Shown here: positions 63,411 to 64,000 of the stretch, piece by piece
How the letters are laid out: every line of letters starts with the position of its first letter
Numbering within the stretch: position 1 is the first letter of the stretch
NCBI GenBank assembly: GCA_027886175.1
Contig: JAJNNQ010000006.1
Coordinates: 8,680,001 to 8,744,000, forward strand
DNA from: Phylloscopus collybita
Taxonomy: Eukaryota; Chordata; Aves; Passeriformes; Phylloscopidae
Length of the DNA: 64,000 nt
Direction: 5' to 3'
Program-made: the position numbers and the translations under genes
The notes under the pieces: model-generated
What the model saw: only the letters and a program-made list of their open reading frames with translations
The model's database searches: none
Told to the model about the DNA's origin: nothing

Positions 63411-64000
63411 AGAAGCAAGAACAAGAGCCAAAGTCTGCTACACAAGGGTCTTTATTATAAACCCCATTAATTTCTAGACACTTTTCATTTGGGGTTGCTA
63501 GTGTTACATTATGCAGCTATTAAGAACTCTGATGCCTGTGCATAAATGTCAAAGGACACAAGCCTCTGTAAATACACAACACTAATATTAGTCCATCCAG
63601 AATAGGCAATTTTCATTGAGACAACTTTTACTTAATATTATTGCCTGTAAATGAGACCTGACATAGACAGTCCTGACAGGAAGCCTTTCAATTTCTAATT
63701 GAAACTTTACTTCTAGCTGTAAATTTACTACTGGTTTGTTCAGTGAAGCTAGGAGAGCTACATCCTTCTCTTCCAATCTGTAAAACAAGATTAGCCAAGA
63801 TTACCTCATCTAAAGAGCTTTTAAATTCATACAAATAAATGTCAAAGTAAGAACTAGTTTGGGTTTTTTTGTTTAATTTTTTTTAATGAGGTTTTTAAAC
63901 AAGCCATTCTTATAGAGCCAACTCCAAGGTCATACCTGAGATCTGAAACTTCTATTTCATAAGTATGTATAGCAAATATCTTGAGTAAATATACCAGGTT
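63411..64000. other. noncoding, no gene seen
   Basis: AT-rich unique sequence to the window edge. The 66-codon minus frame (63588-63788) has no recognisable domain. Confidence 0.5.

Overview
The window reads as vertebrate nuclear DNA, most likely from a bird. The reasons are several CR1 LINE 3' ends of the avian type (antisense copies near 17.8, 18.9 and 63.0 kb, a sense 3' end near 16.2 kb), an LTR at 57.05-57.75 kb that resembles a common avian endogenous-retrovirus LTR, no sign of primate- or rodent-type SINEs or L1, low repeat density and AT-rich, CpG-poor composition. A passerine is possible but not demonstrated. All family assignments are from recalled consensus, not from a search.

No complete gene, rRNA, CRISPR array, CpG island or convincing tRNA is visible. 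The longest open frame is about 151 codons, lies on the minus strand near 23.4-23.9 kb, and looks like chance; none of the frames over 60 codons shows a recognisable domain. The window is therefore either intergenic or inside one or more large introns. Two places carry gene-like signals: a 47-base splice-bounded block at 30039-30085 (+), and a frame-broken coding-like block at 54378-54727 (-) that keeps splice-like ends and is best read as a decayed exon or pseudogene.

Layout: 0-16 kb is mostly unique noncoding DNA with a few simple repeats, a hairpin at 3.65 kb and a 42-base A tract preceded by AATAAA at 12.4 kb. 16-19.4 kb holds three CR1 pieces. 19.4-30 kb is unique apart from a TA microsatellite, an old CR1 3' end (24.5 kb) and a MIR-like SINE (25 kb). 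30-42 kb contains the exon candidate, three large A/C- or T/G-rich islands, a 14-bp-stem hairpin at 33.7 kb and weak SINE remnants. 42.5-44.0 kb is a 1.5-kb, very degraded CR1 reverse-transcriptase-to-3'-end copy. 44-53 kb is mostly unique, with two abutting hairpins at 49.85-49.94 kb. 53-58 kb is the busiest part: a candidate minus-strand LTR with TATA box and poly(A) signal, the coding-like remnant, a 350-base A/C island and the avian ERV LTR. 58-64 kb has another old CR1 fragment, a hairpin at 62.1 kb and a younger CR1 at 63.05-63.41 kb.

There is no operon-like or pathway-like organisation. The retroelements fall into at least two age classes: younger avian CR1 and LTR copies, and much older CR1 and SINE relics. 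I found no clear evidence for a previously undescribed system; the most unusual items are the twin hairpins, the coding-like remnant and the recurrent A/C islands.
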